From Ectobacillus polymachus (GTDB lineage Bacteria > Bacillota > Bacilli > Bacillales > Bacillaceae_G), in the NCBI RefSeq assembly GCF_048159605.1, contig NZ_JBLREB010000001.1:930001-994000 (forward strand): DNA of 64,000 nt, written 5' to 3'. A program made the translations under genes and the position numbers. Position 1 is the stretch's first letter. Each line of letters opens with the position of its first letter. Below the pieces are notes generated by a model. That model was given only the letters and a program-made list of their open reading frames with translations, ran no database searches and was not told the DNA's origin. Below, in pieces: positions 44,572 to 52,383 of the stretch.

Positions 44572-46251
44572 CTATCTCATCACTTTATTTCTTAAAGCTA
44601 ACATTGCCCCGCTGATAAAGATTAATCCAACAATGATAGAACCCCAAAAATCATTTCCGATTAATCCTGTATCAGGTAATTTTTTATTTGGTTGGTTATT
44701 AACTGGAGTCTGTCCCTGTTGTGACTGTACGGATTCATTATTTCCCTTTGAATCAGCTTGTTGCCCTTGCTGTTGCTGTACTTGCTGTACCTCTTGCTGT
44801 CCTTGCTTTTGCTCTATCTGCTGACCATCCGAAGATTTTGGCTGATCAGTAGATGATGAAGGATTATTCCCTGGGTTACTTGGCGTAGTAGGTGCGGTTG
44901 TCCAGTGAAAAATAGACCCTTTTCCATCAAGAAAATATTTATATTGAACAAGTGCATAGAATGCTTGATCAAATGACATGCTATTATTTGCAGTATCACT
45001 AGATACCCATTTAAATCCACCATCAGACAACTGGAAGGTAATTAAATTTTGTAATGCAGAATTTGTTTTAGTAAAGTCTGATCCATTTGGATCGATTCCG
45101 AGCATCGAAAGTGCAGTTACAACAACAGCTGCACTGTTGGAATTCTCATTATTAAAAGATTGAAATCCGCCATCAGGCAATTGCATTCCTTTTAATAGAT
45201 CCACAGCTGGCTTAATAGCATTCGCAACATCTGGATTATCCTTATGAGAAGCTAATGCCATTAATACCATTGCATTCGTATCGGGATCATCTGCCCATTT
45301 TCCAGGAGTAACTTGGGCTTTTAATATAGCAGAAATTAGCTTATCTTGGTTCCATAACGCATCGTTTGGAATCGTATAATCATTGCTATCTAACGCAAGA
45401 AGAGCATACGCATAGGAATAAATATCACCAATACTTGCATCATTATAAAGCTTTGAAACTAAGTTTTGGCCGGCAATATTCGTTGCATCACCGCCTACAG
45501 CATTTATAGCCAATATTGTACTTGCTAAATATGTACCTTTTAAACGACCGCTTGTTTGCACCCGGTCAGTTAACTGCTGTAAGTAACTGTTTTTCATTTC
45601 ACTAGATACATCATTCTTCGCACGAGTGAGCGCAATAGCTTGCCAGTCTGATTGAATTCCATTGTTTAAGGTAAATGTGATTGCTTTATTCAACGCCTCA
45701 TCAAAAGAAGATGGAACAACAGATTGACCTGGGTCTTTCGTCGGTGCTTGCGTAGATGAATCTGAAGAACCTGATGATGATTGGTTTGTACATCCTCCAA
45801 ACGCCTTTATACTGTCATTTACCGATTGCTTTTGTAAATCATTTCCCCAGTCAAGCGTATAACGATAGGCAATTACATCATTATTCTTTACTAGGTAATC
45901 AGATGCACCAACTTGTGCAGATTTCCCATTAATTTCATACAGCCAACCACTTTGTTGCCCGTCATCAAATTCTTTTAACCCATCAATCCCAGTTACATAC
46001 GGCTTCCCATCAAAGGAACTAGCTGTTGCTGTTACTTTATCACCAAGCGCTTTCTTCAGCATATCGTATGCGTTTTCATTTGGATCAATATTCACAACTG
46101 TAGGACATAGAATCACCTTTTTCTGTGAATCGCCCACTACAATCAAAGTAGCTTGATTCCCTTCAGCGAATGCTAACGTACCTCCATTTGTAAATGATAA
46201 CAGAACCATGAAAACTATCATCAAACACAATGAAATTTTCTTTTTTAACAT
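44572..46251 (-). CDS. Wall-anchored transcobalamin-like protein (DUF4430 + alpha-alpha barrel + LPDTG)
   Basis: A 559-residue surface protein. It has a signal peptide (~1-29, ending AFA). A DUF4430 domain follows (~30-135, with SGWLYEINGKSAQVGASDYLVKNNDVIAYRY; Cys in VILCP and in GGCTNQ just after). Then comes an alpha-alpha barrel of prenyltransferase/transcobalamin type (~175-445) with repeats of the pattern (Q/S)LPDGGFQSF and SDGGFKW. A Gln-rich linker leads to a sortase signal LPDTG at 525-529, a helix and a basic tail. Human intrinsic factor and transcobalamin use the same two domains, in the opposite order. Its place after a cobalamin riboswitch and before an ECF importer argues that it captures corrinoid at the cell wall. 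Confidence 0.88.
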   Translation of the reverse strand: MLKKKISLCLMIVFMVLLSFTNGGTLAFAEGNQATLIVVGDSQKKVILCPTVVNIDPNENAYDMLKKALGDKVTATASSFDGKPYVTGIDGLKEFDDGQQSGWLYEINGKSAQVGASDYLVKNNDVIAYRYTLDWGNDLQKQSVNDSIKAFGGCTNQSSSGSSDSSTQAPTKDPGQSVVPSSFDEALNKAITFTLNNGIQSDWQAIALTRAKNDVSSEMKNSYLQQLTDRVQTSGRLKGTYLASTILAINAVGGDATNIAGQNLVSKLYNDASIGDIYSYAYALLALDSNDYTIPNDALWNQDKLISAILKAQVTPGKWADDPDTNAMVLMALASHKDNPDVANAIKPAVDLLKGMQLPDGGFQSFNNENSNSAAVVVTALSMLGIDPNGSDFTKTNSALQNLITFQLSDGGFKWVSSDTANNSMSFDQAFYALVQYKYFLDGKGSIFHWTTAPTTPSNPGNNPSSSTDQPKSSDGQQIEQKQGQQEVQQVQQQQGQQADSKGNNESVQSQQGQTPVNNQPNKKLPDTGLIGNDFWGSIIVGLIFISGAMLALRNKVMR

Positions 46252-46286
46252 TTTTCTCCATTTCCCCCCTTACCTATTATCTACGC

Positions 46287-46314
46287 AAAAAACGCCCTTC
46301 CATTAGGAAGGGCG
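46287..46314 (-). terminator. Riboswitch terminator
   Basis: CGCCCTTCC/GGAAGGGCG stem (46293-46301, 46306-46314) followed by six Ts on the minus strand, between the cobalamin aptamer and the first gene. It is the expression platform of an OFF switch. Confidence 0.9.
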
Positions 46315-46379
46315 TGCGTATACGTCTTCTTTCAATCATCCGTCTACACAACAACACCTAATTCCTCGTAGGTTTGTTT

Positions 46380-46515
46380 GTGAATACTATCGGCAGGTCT
46401 CCTGACTTGTGAGTCGTTAAAATCGTGCGCCTTCCCAATAACCAGTGGCATGTTGCACGAGTTCTCTTCACTTACAGTGGCGGGACCGTGTCGGATTTTC
46501 ACCGACTTCCCTTTT
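46380..46515 (-). promoter_or_regulatory. Cobalamin (B12) riboswitch
   Basis: Read on the minus strand this is a canonical cobalamin aptamer: GGGAAGTCGGTGAAAATCC, then CCCGCCACTG, the B12 box GCCACTGG near 46450, GGGAAGGC, and the closing GACTCACAAGTCAGGAGACC with CTGCC at ~46391. The terminator follows at 46287. Bound adenosylcobalamin should cause termination, so the operon turns on when B12 is low. A TATAAT lies at 46538-46533 just upstream of the aptamer. Confidence 0.93.
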
Positions 46516-46532
46516 AAACATAATGAAATGTC

Positions 46533-46538
46533 ATTATA
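46533..46538 (-). promoter_or_regulatory. -10 element of the cobalamin operon promoter
   Basis: TATAAT read on the minus strand, 20 bp before the aptamer. The -35 region is weak (AT-rich, TTAAAC-like) and badly spaced. Confidence 0.4.
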
Positions 46539-46754
46539 TACCAATAGTTCTAGTTTAAATTCTATGTAATTTTACTACAAATTTCAATATTTGTCGATAA
46601 TATTGTAAGATTTTGAAAGAAACCTAGTTACATATTAACCCAATTTCTCTACAATAAATGTCGATGCACAATAGAAACAAAAAATAAACTTTCGTACATG
46701 CCTTTCTCCCCCCTTAATTTTTTGTATACTAGTATAAGAAAGGAGCTGTGTCAT

Positions 46755-47240
46755 TTGGCTAATAAAACGATTGCTAGTAGGATTTTGGATCGAAACCATA
46801 TTTCCTATAGCTTACACGAATACGAATGGGATGAAGAACATTTAAACGCTGAGCATGTTGCAGACCAAGTCGAATTATCACTTGAACAAGTATTTAAAAC
46901 ACTCGTACTTCGAGGGGACAAAACAGGGATCATCATGGCTTGTATCCCTTCACATACAGAATTACGTTTAAAAGCGTTAGCTGCAGTTAGCGGGAATAAA
47001 AAAGTTGAAATGGTGCATGTAAAAGAAATCCAAGCACTTACTGGTTATATCCGCGGCGGCGTTTCTCCTCTTGGGGTGAAGAAAAATTATCCGCTTTACC
47101 TTGATAAAACATCAGAAAATTTGAATCCCATTAGTATTAGTGCTGGTAAACGAGGATTACAAATTTTCATAAGTGGAGCGGATTTAATGAAAGTAACAAA
47201 CGCAATTCCCTGTTCCATTACAGAAAAAGATGCAGAATAA
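46755..47240 (+). CDS. ybaK: Cys-tRNA(Pro)/aminoacyl-tRNA deacylase YbaK
   Basis: A 161-residue YbaK/EbsC-family deacylase, which clears Cys mischarged on tRNA-Pro. The family pattern is present: HNDxY-like EYEWDEEHLNAEHVADQVELSLEQVFKTLVLRG, then CIPSHTELRLKALAAVSGNKKVEMVHVKEIQALTGYIRGGVSPLG and the basic KRGLQIFIS end. The start is TTG at 46755 with AAAGGAG nine bases upstream; the frame reaching 46698 is not used. Single gene with terminator. Confidence 0.9.
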   Translation: MANKTIASRILDRNHISYSLHEYEWDEEHLNAEHVADQVELSLEQVFKTLVLRGDKTGIIMACIPSHTELRLKALAAVSGNKKVEMVHVKEIQALTGYIRGGVSPLGVKKNYPLYLDKTSENLNPISISAGKRGLQIFISGADLMKVTNAIPCSITEKDAE

Positions 47241-47255
47241 CCTGCATCTTTTTTT
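47229..47255 (+). terminator. Terminator of ybaK
   Basis: GATGCAG/CTGCATC stem (47229-47235, 47242-47248) with seven Ts; the left arm overlaps the end of the coding region. Confidence 0.85.
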
Positions 47256-47280
47256 ATACCATCTATTGAACATCATCCAG

Positions 47281-48150
47281 TTAGATTGACAAATCTTTTA
47301 CCCAAACATTCATATCCTCAAGCTTGTCATAAATATAACAATTGTTTGTAAGTCTTCCTTGATATTGATAGCCTAATTGTTGAAAGGTAGCGTTTATTCC
47401 ATAGGATAAAGAACGTGCAATCGAGAAGATACAGAAAATTGATTTATGTACAAGCTCCTCTTCAAGGCTTTTTACTAAAGCTTTCATCAACCCTTGCTTA
47501 CGATGCTCTTGTAAAGTAGCACAATTTGTAATTTCGGCATTCCGTTGCAATGAATTTATTTCAGCTGAGGCAGTGCTTACGATGACTCCATCCTTCTCCA
47601 CTACAAAGTAATCCGTGTCACTCGTCATCGTTTTTCGTATATAATTCACATCGTGTAAGGGGGTAGGATAAATTTGAAAAACAGTTCTGTATAGACTAGC
47701 TAGCTCATCGCAGTCTGCTGTAGTCGCTTTTCTTACTTTATAATCTAGCGGAATCGAACCGTCTACCGTACATACCAGTTGCCGAACAGAAGCTAGAATC
47801 TCTTCTTCCTTCAACCAATAATTACTATTTCGTCTATCATTCGTACGATATTTTGCTAAATAATATCCATCGCTACCTAGAAAATAACCAGGTATAATCG
47901 CCTCAATCATATACCCTACACGTAAAAAGGAAAGTAATTGCTCCTTTCTTACTTGAAGGATTTGTTTTGTAGCTTGGATTTCCATCGTGAGTTTATCTAC
48001 AACCTCTACCAATGTATTTCCATTTCCACTATACGTATCAATACGTACGCGTTCATTATAGTAATCGATAACTCCTTCATAGATAACATCCTGTTCTTTC
48101 ACTTTCATATATTCATAATATGGCTTTACTTTCACGATTCGTAACACCAT
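47281..48150 (-). CDS. ablB: Putative beta-lysine N6-acetyltransferase AblB (YodP-like)
   Basis: A 289-residue protein with an N-terminal domain typical of AblB and a C-terminal GNAT domain (YKVRKATTADCDELASLYRTVFQ ... ITNCATLQEHRKQGLMKALVKSLEEEL, with the acetyl-CoA pattern R-K-Q-G-L-M). AblB acetylates beta-lysine to make the osmolyte N-epsilon-acetyl-beta-lysine. Its usual partner AblA (lysine 2,3-aminomutase) is not adjacent here, unlike in yodP-kamA of B. subtilis. It may lie elsewhere. It is a lone gene between ybaK and the LOV protein. Confidence 0.85.
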   Translation of the reverse strand: MVLRIVKVKPYYEYMKVKEQDVIYEGVIDYYNERVRIDTYSGNGNTLVEVVDKLTMEIQATKQILQVRKEQLLSFLRVGYMIEAIIPGYFLGSDGYYLAKYRTNDRRNSNYWLKEEEILASVRQLVCTVDGSIPLDYKVRKATTADCDELASLYRTVFQIYPTPLHDVNYIRKTMTSDTDYFVVEKDGVIVSTASAEINSLQRNAEITNCATLQEHRKQGLMKALVKSLEEELVHKSIFCIFSIARSLSYGINATFQQLGYQYQGRLTNNCYIYDKLEDMNVWVKDLSI

Positions 48151-48218
48151 CCACGTAGTATAGTATCATTACATAAAACCGTATTCCTCTTCATACGAAA
48201 AAGAATATGGTTTCTATC

Positions 48219-50429
48219 TTACAATTGAAGCCGCTTTGCAAACTCTTCTTCATCCATAGGCTTTCCGAATAAAAAGCCTTGTATATTCCAACATTCGTGA
48301 AAATTTAGAAATTCTAATTGCTCGTCCATTTCGACACCTTCGGCAATAATCGTAAGCCCAAGTTTTTTGGCGATAACTATAATCGCTTCTGTTATATTCT
48401 CACTCTTGCTGTTATTCCCGATTCGCCATATAAACGATCTATCAATTTTTAAAATATCGACCTGATAATCTTGTAAATAGCTAAGAGATGAATACCCTGT
48501 TCCAAAGTCGTCTATAGCAACAGAAACACCTATTTCTTTTAATTCACGAATGACCTGGGTTACATATGTATTATGATTGATGGAAATATTTTCAGTAATT
48601 TCAATTGTTATATATTTTGGTTCTATGTCGGTTGCTTGTAAAACGAGTTGGACCTTTTTAACAAAATCCCTATGTAAAAATTGCTTGCTAGACACATTAA
48701 TGGAAATCGGTATTTTCGGTAGGCCTTCATCTTGCCACTTTTTATTTTGCAAACAAGCCTTACGTAAAACATACTCATCCATTGCAAAAATAAGACCCGT
48801 CTCCTCTAGCAATGGGATAAACATATTTGGATAGATGAGACCGTGCTCACTGTGTTTCCAACGAACTAAACATTCTACACCAATTATTTTCCTCGTCCTA
48901 CTATCAACCTGTGGCTGATAGTGCAGAATAAATTCTTCATTTTCGAAGGCTTTATGTAAATCATTCAACAAACCTAAGTCATGATTGTTATCACGTTCCA
49001 TCTGCTCGGCAAAAAATTCATGTCTATGTATTCCCTGCTGCTTTGCTCTTCGCATCGCAATATCTGCGTATTGAATTAAACTGTCAGAATTGGATGCATC
49101 CGAAGGAAATAAGCTAATTCCAATAGATGGAGCTAAAAACAATTCTTTAGAATTAAAGATAATTGGTTTTTTTGCTACTTCTAATACTGCATGTGCAATA
49201 TGCTCCACCTGTGATTTTTCTTCAAATGGAAATAAAAACACAAACTCGTCAACTGCATATCTGGCAATTTGGATAGGGATTGTATGATCGAATGCTTTGT
49301 TCAAACGTTCTGCAAATTTTCGAATGACTGTTTCACCAACAGCATGTCCATATTTATCAATAACCAGCTTAAACCGAGCTAAATCCAAAAAAAGAACTGA
49401 ACTTTTTTGATTATTTCTTACAAATGAATGCAGCATACCGTCCATTATTTGAAATAGCAAATTTTGATTCATAAAGCCTGTTTCTGTATCAAAATAGGCC
49501 AATTTAAAAATACGTTTATGTGAAGTGACATACTCCATTGCTATCGTTGCAACCTGAACCGCCTTTTCAATTAATTCTAAATCGTACATTTCAGGCTTCC
49601 TAGGATAATGAAAATAAAGGGCAAATGTACCAAGTACTTCACTTCTATTGCGATTAAATATAGGAAAAGACCAGCAAGCTCTCAAATGATGGCCTTCTGC
49701 AAATTTCCGATAATGATCCCATAATACATCCGTTTGTATATCTTCCACAATAATCGGCTTTTTAAAGTAAGCAGCGGTTCCACATGAGCCTTCGTTTGGA
49801 CCAATAGGAACACTATTTATATTTTGATTATACTCATCAGGCAAAGTAGGAGCTGCTCCTAAACGCAGACTATTCTTCTGTTTATCCACTTCTAAAATAG
49901 AACACTTTGCATCATAGTGAAACGTTTTCTCTACTAATTCGCATAAATTCTTGAAAATGGCATGAAGATTTTTCCCTTCATAAATGGTTTGTAGCGTTTT
50001 ATTTAAAGCATTCAGCATATGCTCAGACTGCTTTCGTGCGGTTACATCATGTTGAATACTAAAAAAGTACAAAAGCTTTCCTGTAGCATCATGAATAGGG
50101 CTTATAAAAATAGAATTCCAAAAGTGAACACCGTTCTTTTTATAATGTAAAAGCTCAATATGAATGGATTTCTCATTTTGCATCGCTTCGTTTACTTTTT
50201 CTAAATCATACGTGCTGGTTAAGGGACCATTCAAAAACCGACAATTTTTCCCTACTACCTCATCTTGCGTATATCCCGTATTCGTAGTAAAGCATTCATT
50301 AACAAACACAATCGGATTATCAGCTTGATTCGGATCTGTAATAATGATGGAAGAAATGGTTTGGTTAGAATAGTTTTCAATTAAATTAATAAATCTAGTT
50401 CTAGCCAATTTTTGTACTGCTTTCATCAT
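48219..50429 (-). CDS. LOV-GAF-GGDEF-EAL cyclic-di-GMP protein
   Basis: A 736-residue sensor. Residues ~25-145 are a LOV-type PAS with the photoactive motif GKNCRFLNG (Cys63; canonical GxNCRFLQ), and FWNSIFISPI plus SIQHDVTARK carry the usual flavin-contact Asn and Gln. A GAF domain follows (~155-300). The GGDEF site is AVDEF, so diguanylate cyclase activity is unlikely. The EAL domain looks active: ECLVRW at the start, EITEN, DDFGTGYSSLSYLQ and KIDRSF are intact. It should be a blue-light-modulated phosphodiesterase. AAGGAGA precedes the ATGATG start. It is monocistronic. Confidence 0.88.
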   Translation of the reverse strand: MMKAVQKLARTRFINLIENYSNQTISSIIITDPNQADNPIVFVNECFTTNTGYTQDEVVGKNCRFLNGPLTSTYDLEKVNEAMQNEKSIHIELLHYKKNGVHFWNSIFISPIHDATGKLLYFFSIQHDVTARKQSEHMLNALNKTLQTIYEGKNLHAIFKNLCELVEKTFHYDAKCSILEVDKQKNSLRLGAAPTLPDEYNQNINSVPIGPNEGSCGTAAYFKKPIIVEDIQTDVLWDHYRKFAEGHHLRACWSFPIFNRNRSEVLGTFALYFHYPRKPEMYDLELIEKAVQVATIAMEYVTSHKRIFKLAYFDTETGFMNQNLLFQIMDGMLHSFVRNNQKSSVLFLDLARFKLVIDKYGHAVGETVIRKFAERLNKAFDHTIPIQIARYAVDEFVFLFPFEEKSQVEHIAHAVLEVAKKPIIFNSKELFLAPSIGISLFPSDASNSDSLIQYADIAMRRAKQQGIHRHEFFAEQMERDNNHDLGLLNDLHKAFENEEFILHYQPQVDSRTRKIIGVECLVRWKHSEHGLIYPNMFIPLLEETGLIFAMDEYVLRKACLQNKKWQDEGLPKIPISINVSSKQFLHRDFVKKVQLVLQATDIEPKYITIEITENISINHNTYVTQVIRELKEIGVSVAIDDFGTGYSSLSYLQDYQVDILKIDRSFIWRIGNNSKSENITEAIIVIAKKLGLTIIAEGVEMDEQLEFLNFHECWNIQGFLFGKPMDEEEFAKRLQL

Positions 50430-51095
50430 AACGAAAATCTCCTTATATGCATGTTCTGTAGTCGTTTAATAGGATAAAGTCTTATGAAATGCATGTTTAA
50501 TAAACTTGTAATGTAAGGATGATTTCATGATGAATTGTACTGGACTGCTATGAATGAGTTATGGTAGGTATAGCTATTTATATATTGTATTCGTTTTTTA
50601 TGTATTCTTTCCATTTCATCTCATCATTAGATTCTTGATGTCTACTTTTTTCTTATGTTATCCGTACAACTCTTCAAATATTCCCTCTTTTCTTGCTACG
50701 TTATTCCTTACAATATCGGTATTGTAAAGTGAGAAATTTCAGACTTTCGCCCCTCCTCTTTAAAAACATTCTCACTTTCGAAATATTACTTTTTGAGTAA
50801 CGTTAAGTCTTTTTATAATTTGCAACTAAACACAATCCCCTCTCTTTCAATCATCGTAGAATATTTTTAACAAAAATACAATCATGTATATTTTATAATT
50901 ATTACAATATTTCAATCATTTTGGATTCAAATAAGGAAAAAGATAATATCATTCCGAACATCACATTTTTTATATCAGGACGAATAGACAACATTTCATT
51001 TCATCTCAAACAGGCGGCTCCTAATCCATATATCGGGAGAGAAATGAAAACGTTTAGTTATCTACCAACAGGCGAGAAACACTTTTACACACAAA
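50430..51095. other. About 670 bp AT-rich intergenic region
   Basis: No recognisable gene, RNA or long repeat. The sequence is AT-rich with scattered A/T runs and should hold the promoter of the LOV protein gene at its left end. A 77-codon plus-strand frame lies near the right end, but it begins at a TTG without a ribosome site and runs through a terminator. Confidence 0.5.
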
Positions 51096-51124
51096 AAAAG
51101 GAAGAAATCGTTCTTCCTCCTTTT
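51093..51124 (-). terminator. Terminator of yojF-bshB2
   Basis: GGAAGAA/TTCTTCC stem (51100-51106, 51111-51117) flanked by A- and T-runs; on the minus strand it follows bshB2. Confidence 0.75.
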
Positions 51125-51150
51125 TTCATTCTAAAACTGGATTCTTTTTT

Positions 51151-51810
51151 CTAAAAAGAATAGGTCCAAAATTTTTCGAATCGTAGCCAATTGATTGTTT
51201 TAGGATCCTTTTCTTTTATTTTCTTGTCCATTTCCTCTAGCATGGCTTCTGTTTGTGAACGGTGAGCATGAAGTGCAGCTAGCTTATTATCAAATACATC
51301 TTGTATATCAATTGAAACGTCTGGCTCTCCTAACACTTCAATACGATTTTTCGTAATAGCCATCGCATATACAGTTGGACGCGTTTCTTTTGGCATACGG
51401 GCAACTGCAGCAATCGTTGCACGTCCAAATGCATCGTGATCAGGGTGAACACCGTGTCCAGGATAAAACGTAATAATAAGGGAAGGATTGACATCTCGGA
51501 TTACTTCTTCAATTTTATCTGCTACGAATTCTACATCCTCAAATTCTAGCATCTTGTCATGAAAGCCTAATAAACGAAGATCTTGAATCCCCATATGCTT
51601 ACATGCTTCTTGCAATTCCTTCTTACGTATTTCTGGCATAGTTTCTCGGTTTGCAAATACTTGTACTCCCATATTACGTCCCATTTGTCCTAATGTTCCG
51701 CAGGCATACGTTACTGGAACACCTGCCTTAGTAAAGAGTGAAATCGTCCCACCTGCGCCAAATGATTCATCATCCGGATGAGGAAGGGAAACTAACACAT
51801 GTCGTTCCAT
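51151..51810 (-). CDS. bshB2: Bacillithiol biosynthesis deacetylase BshB2
   Basis: A 219-residue LmbE/PIG-L deacetylase. HPDDESFGAGGT with the zinc-binding H-x-D-D, and later FYPGHGVHPDHDAFGRATIAAV with the second His set, are diagnostic. It removes acetyl from GlcNAc-malate on the way to bacillithiol; BshB2 may also act as a bacillithiol-conjugate amidase. AAGGAGG precedes the ATG. It follows yojF by 12 bp, as in B. subtilis. Confidence 0.92.
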   Translation of the reverse strand: MERHVLVSLPHPDDESFGAGGTISLFTKAGVPVTYACGTLGQMGRNMGVQVFANRETMPEIRKKELQEACKHMGIQDLRLLGFHDKMLEFEDVEFVADKIEEVIRDVNPSLIITFYPGHGVHPDHDAFGRATIAAVARMPKETRPTVYAMAITKNRIEVLGEPDVSIDIQDVFDNKLAALHAHRSQTEAMLEEMDKKIKEKDPKTINWLRFEKFWTYSF

Positions 51811-51822
51811 TATTTTACCTCC

Positions 51823-52170
51823 TTAAAACGGTGTTTTACTTAACTCAAGAGCAACTGCAAGCTGACCCTTCTCATTATGACCAGCAAGAAGAAGTCTTCC
51901 TTGTTCATCCTTCTCCCAATGCGTTAAACCTTGTGCATATACCCAGCCTTGTTCCATTTTCAAGCCGATTCGGAATGGATCTTCACCTGCAACTGATCCT
52001 CTTTCAAACCGGATTCTGGTATTTCGGATAAAAGCTCCTACTGTCATCGTTTTTTCATTTACATGAGATGCATAAGCTCCGTTCGTTGTCTCTAAATGAA
52101 GATAAACGTCTTCATTTGCAAACGATTCAATTTCTTTTTGCAAGATTGCCTTATCTATAATACGCTCCAA
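51823..52170 (-). CDS. yojF: YojF family protein (DUF1806)
   Basis: A 115-residue beta-rich protein of the YojF/DUF1806 family: DKAILQKEIESFANEDVYLHLETTNGAYASH, TVGAFIRNTRIRFERGSVAGEDPFRIGLKMEQGWVYAQGLTHWE and GQLAVALELS. The role is unknown, but it is a constant partner of bshB2. The start is TTG at 52170 with AAGGAGGG nine bases upstream. First gene of the two-gene operon. Confidence 0.85.
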   Translation of the reverse strand: MERIIDKAILQKEIESFANEDVYLHLETTNGAYASHVNEKTMTVGAFIRNTRIRFERGSVAGEDPFRIGLKMEQGWVYAQGLTHWEKDEQGRLLLAGHNEKGQLAVALELSKTPF

Positions 52171-52265
52171 TTTTCATACCCTCCTTCTCCGTTACTCCTA
52201 AAACCTTGTTTGCTTCTTTATACAAGCTTTACATATTTTTCGTCTTTAATCAATTTATTCGTACT

Positions 52266-52293
52266 ACCATTACGGTATATGAAATTATCAATT
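52266..52293. repeat. Intergenic repeat copy 2 (ATTACGGTATATGAAATTAT)
   Basis: Matches the copy at 30678-30705 with two differences over 28 bp. It lies between the divergent yojF and ArsB/NhaD genes. Confidence 0.45.
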
Positions 52294-52383
52294 CACTCTG
52301 CTTCATTTTCTTATGTTAAGTAATTTGCTACAATAATAAGTATTGAATTCATTTATTTTAATAGATATAGGATGGTGTATTCC

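Noticed and set aside
46344..46544. 66-codon minus-strand frame
   Set aside because: It is the cobalamin riboswitch sequence read as protein.
50921..51154. 77-codon plus-strand frame in the large gap
   Set aside because: TTG start without a ribosome site; it reads through the terminator of bshB2.
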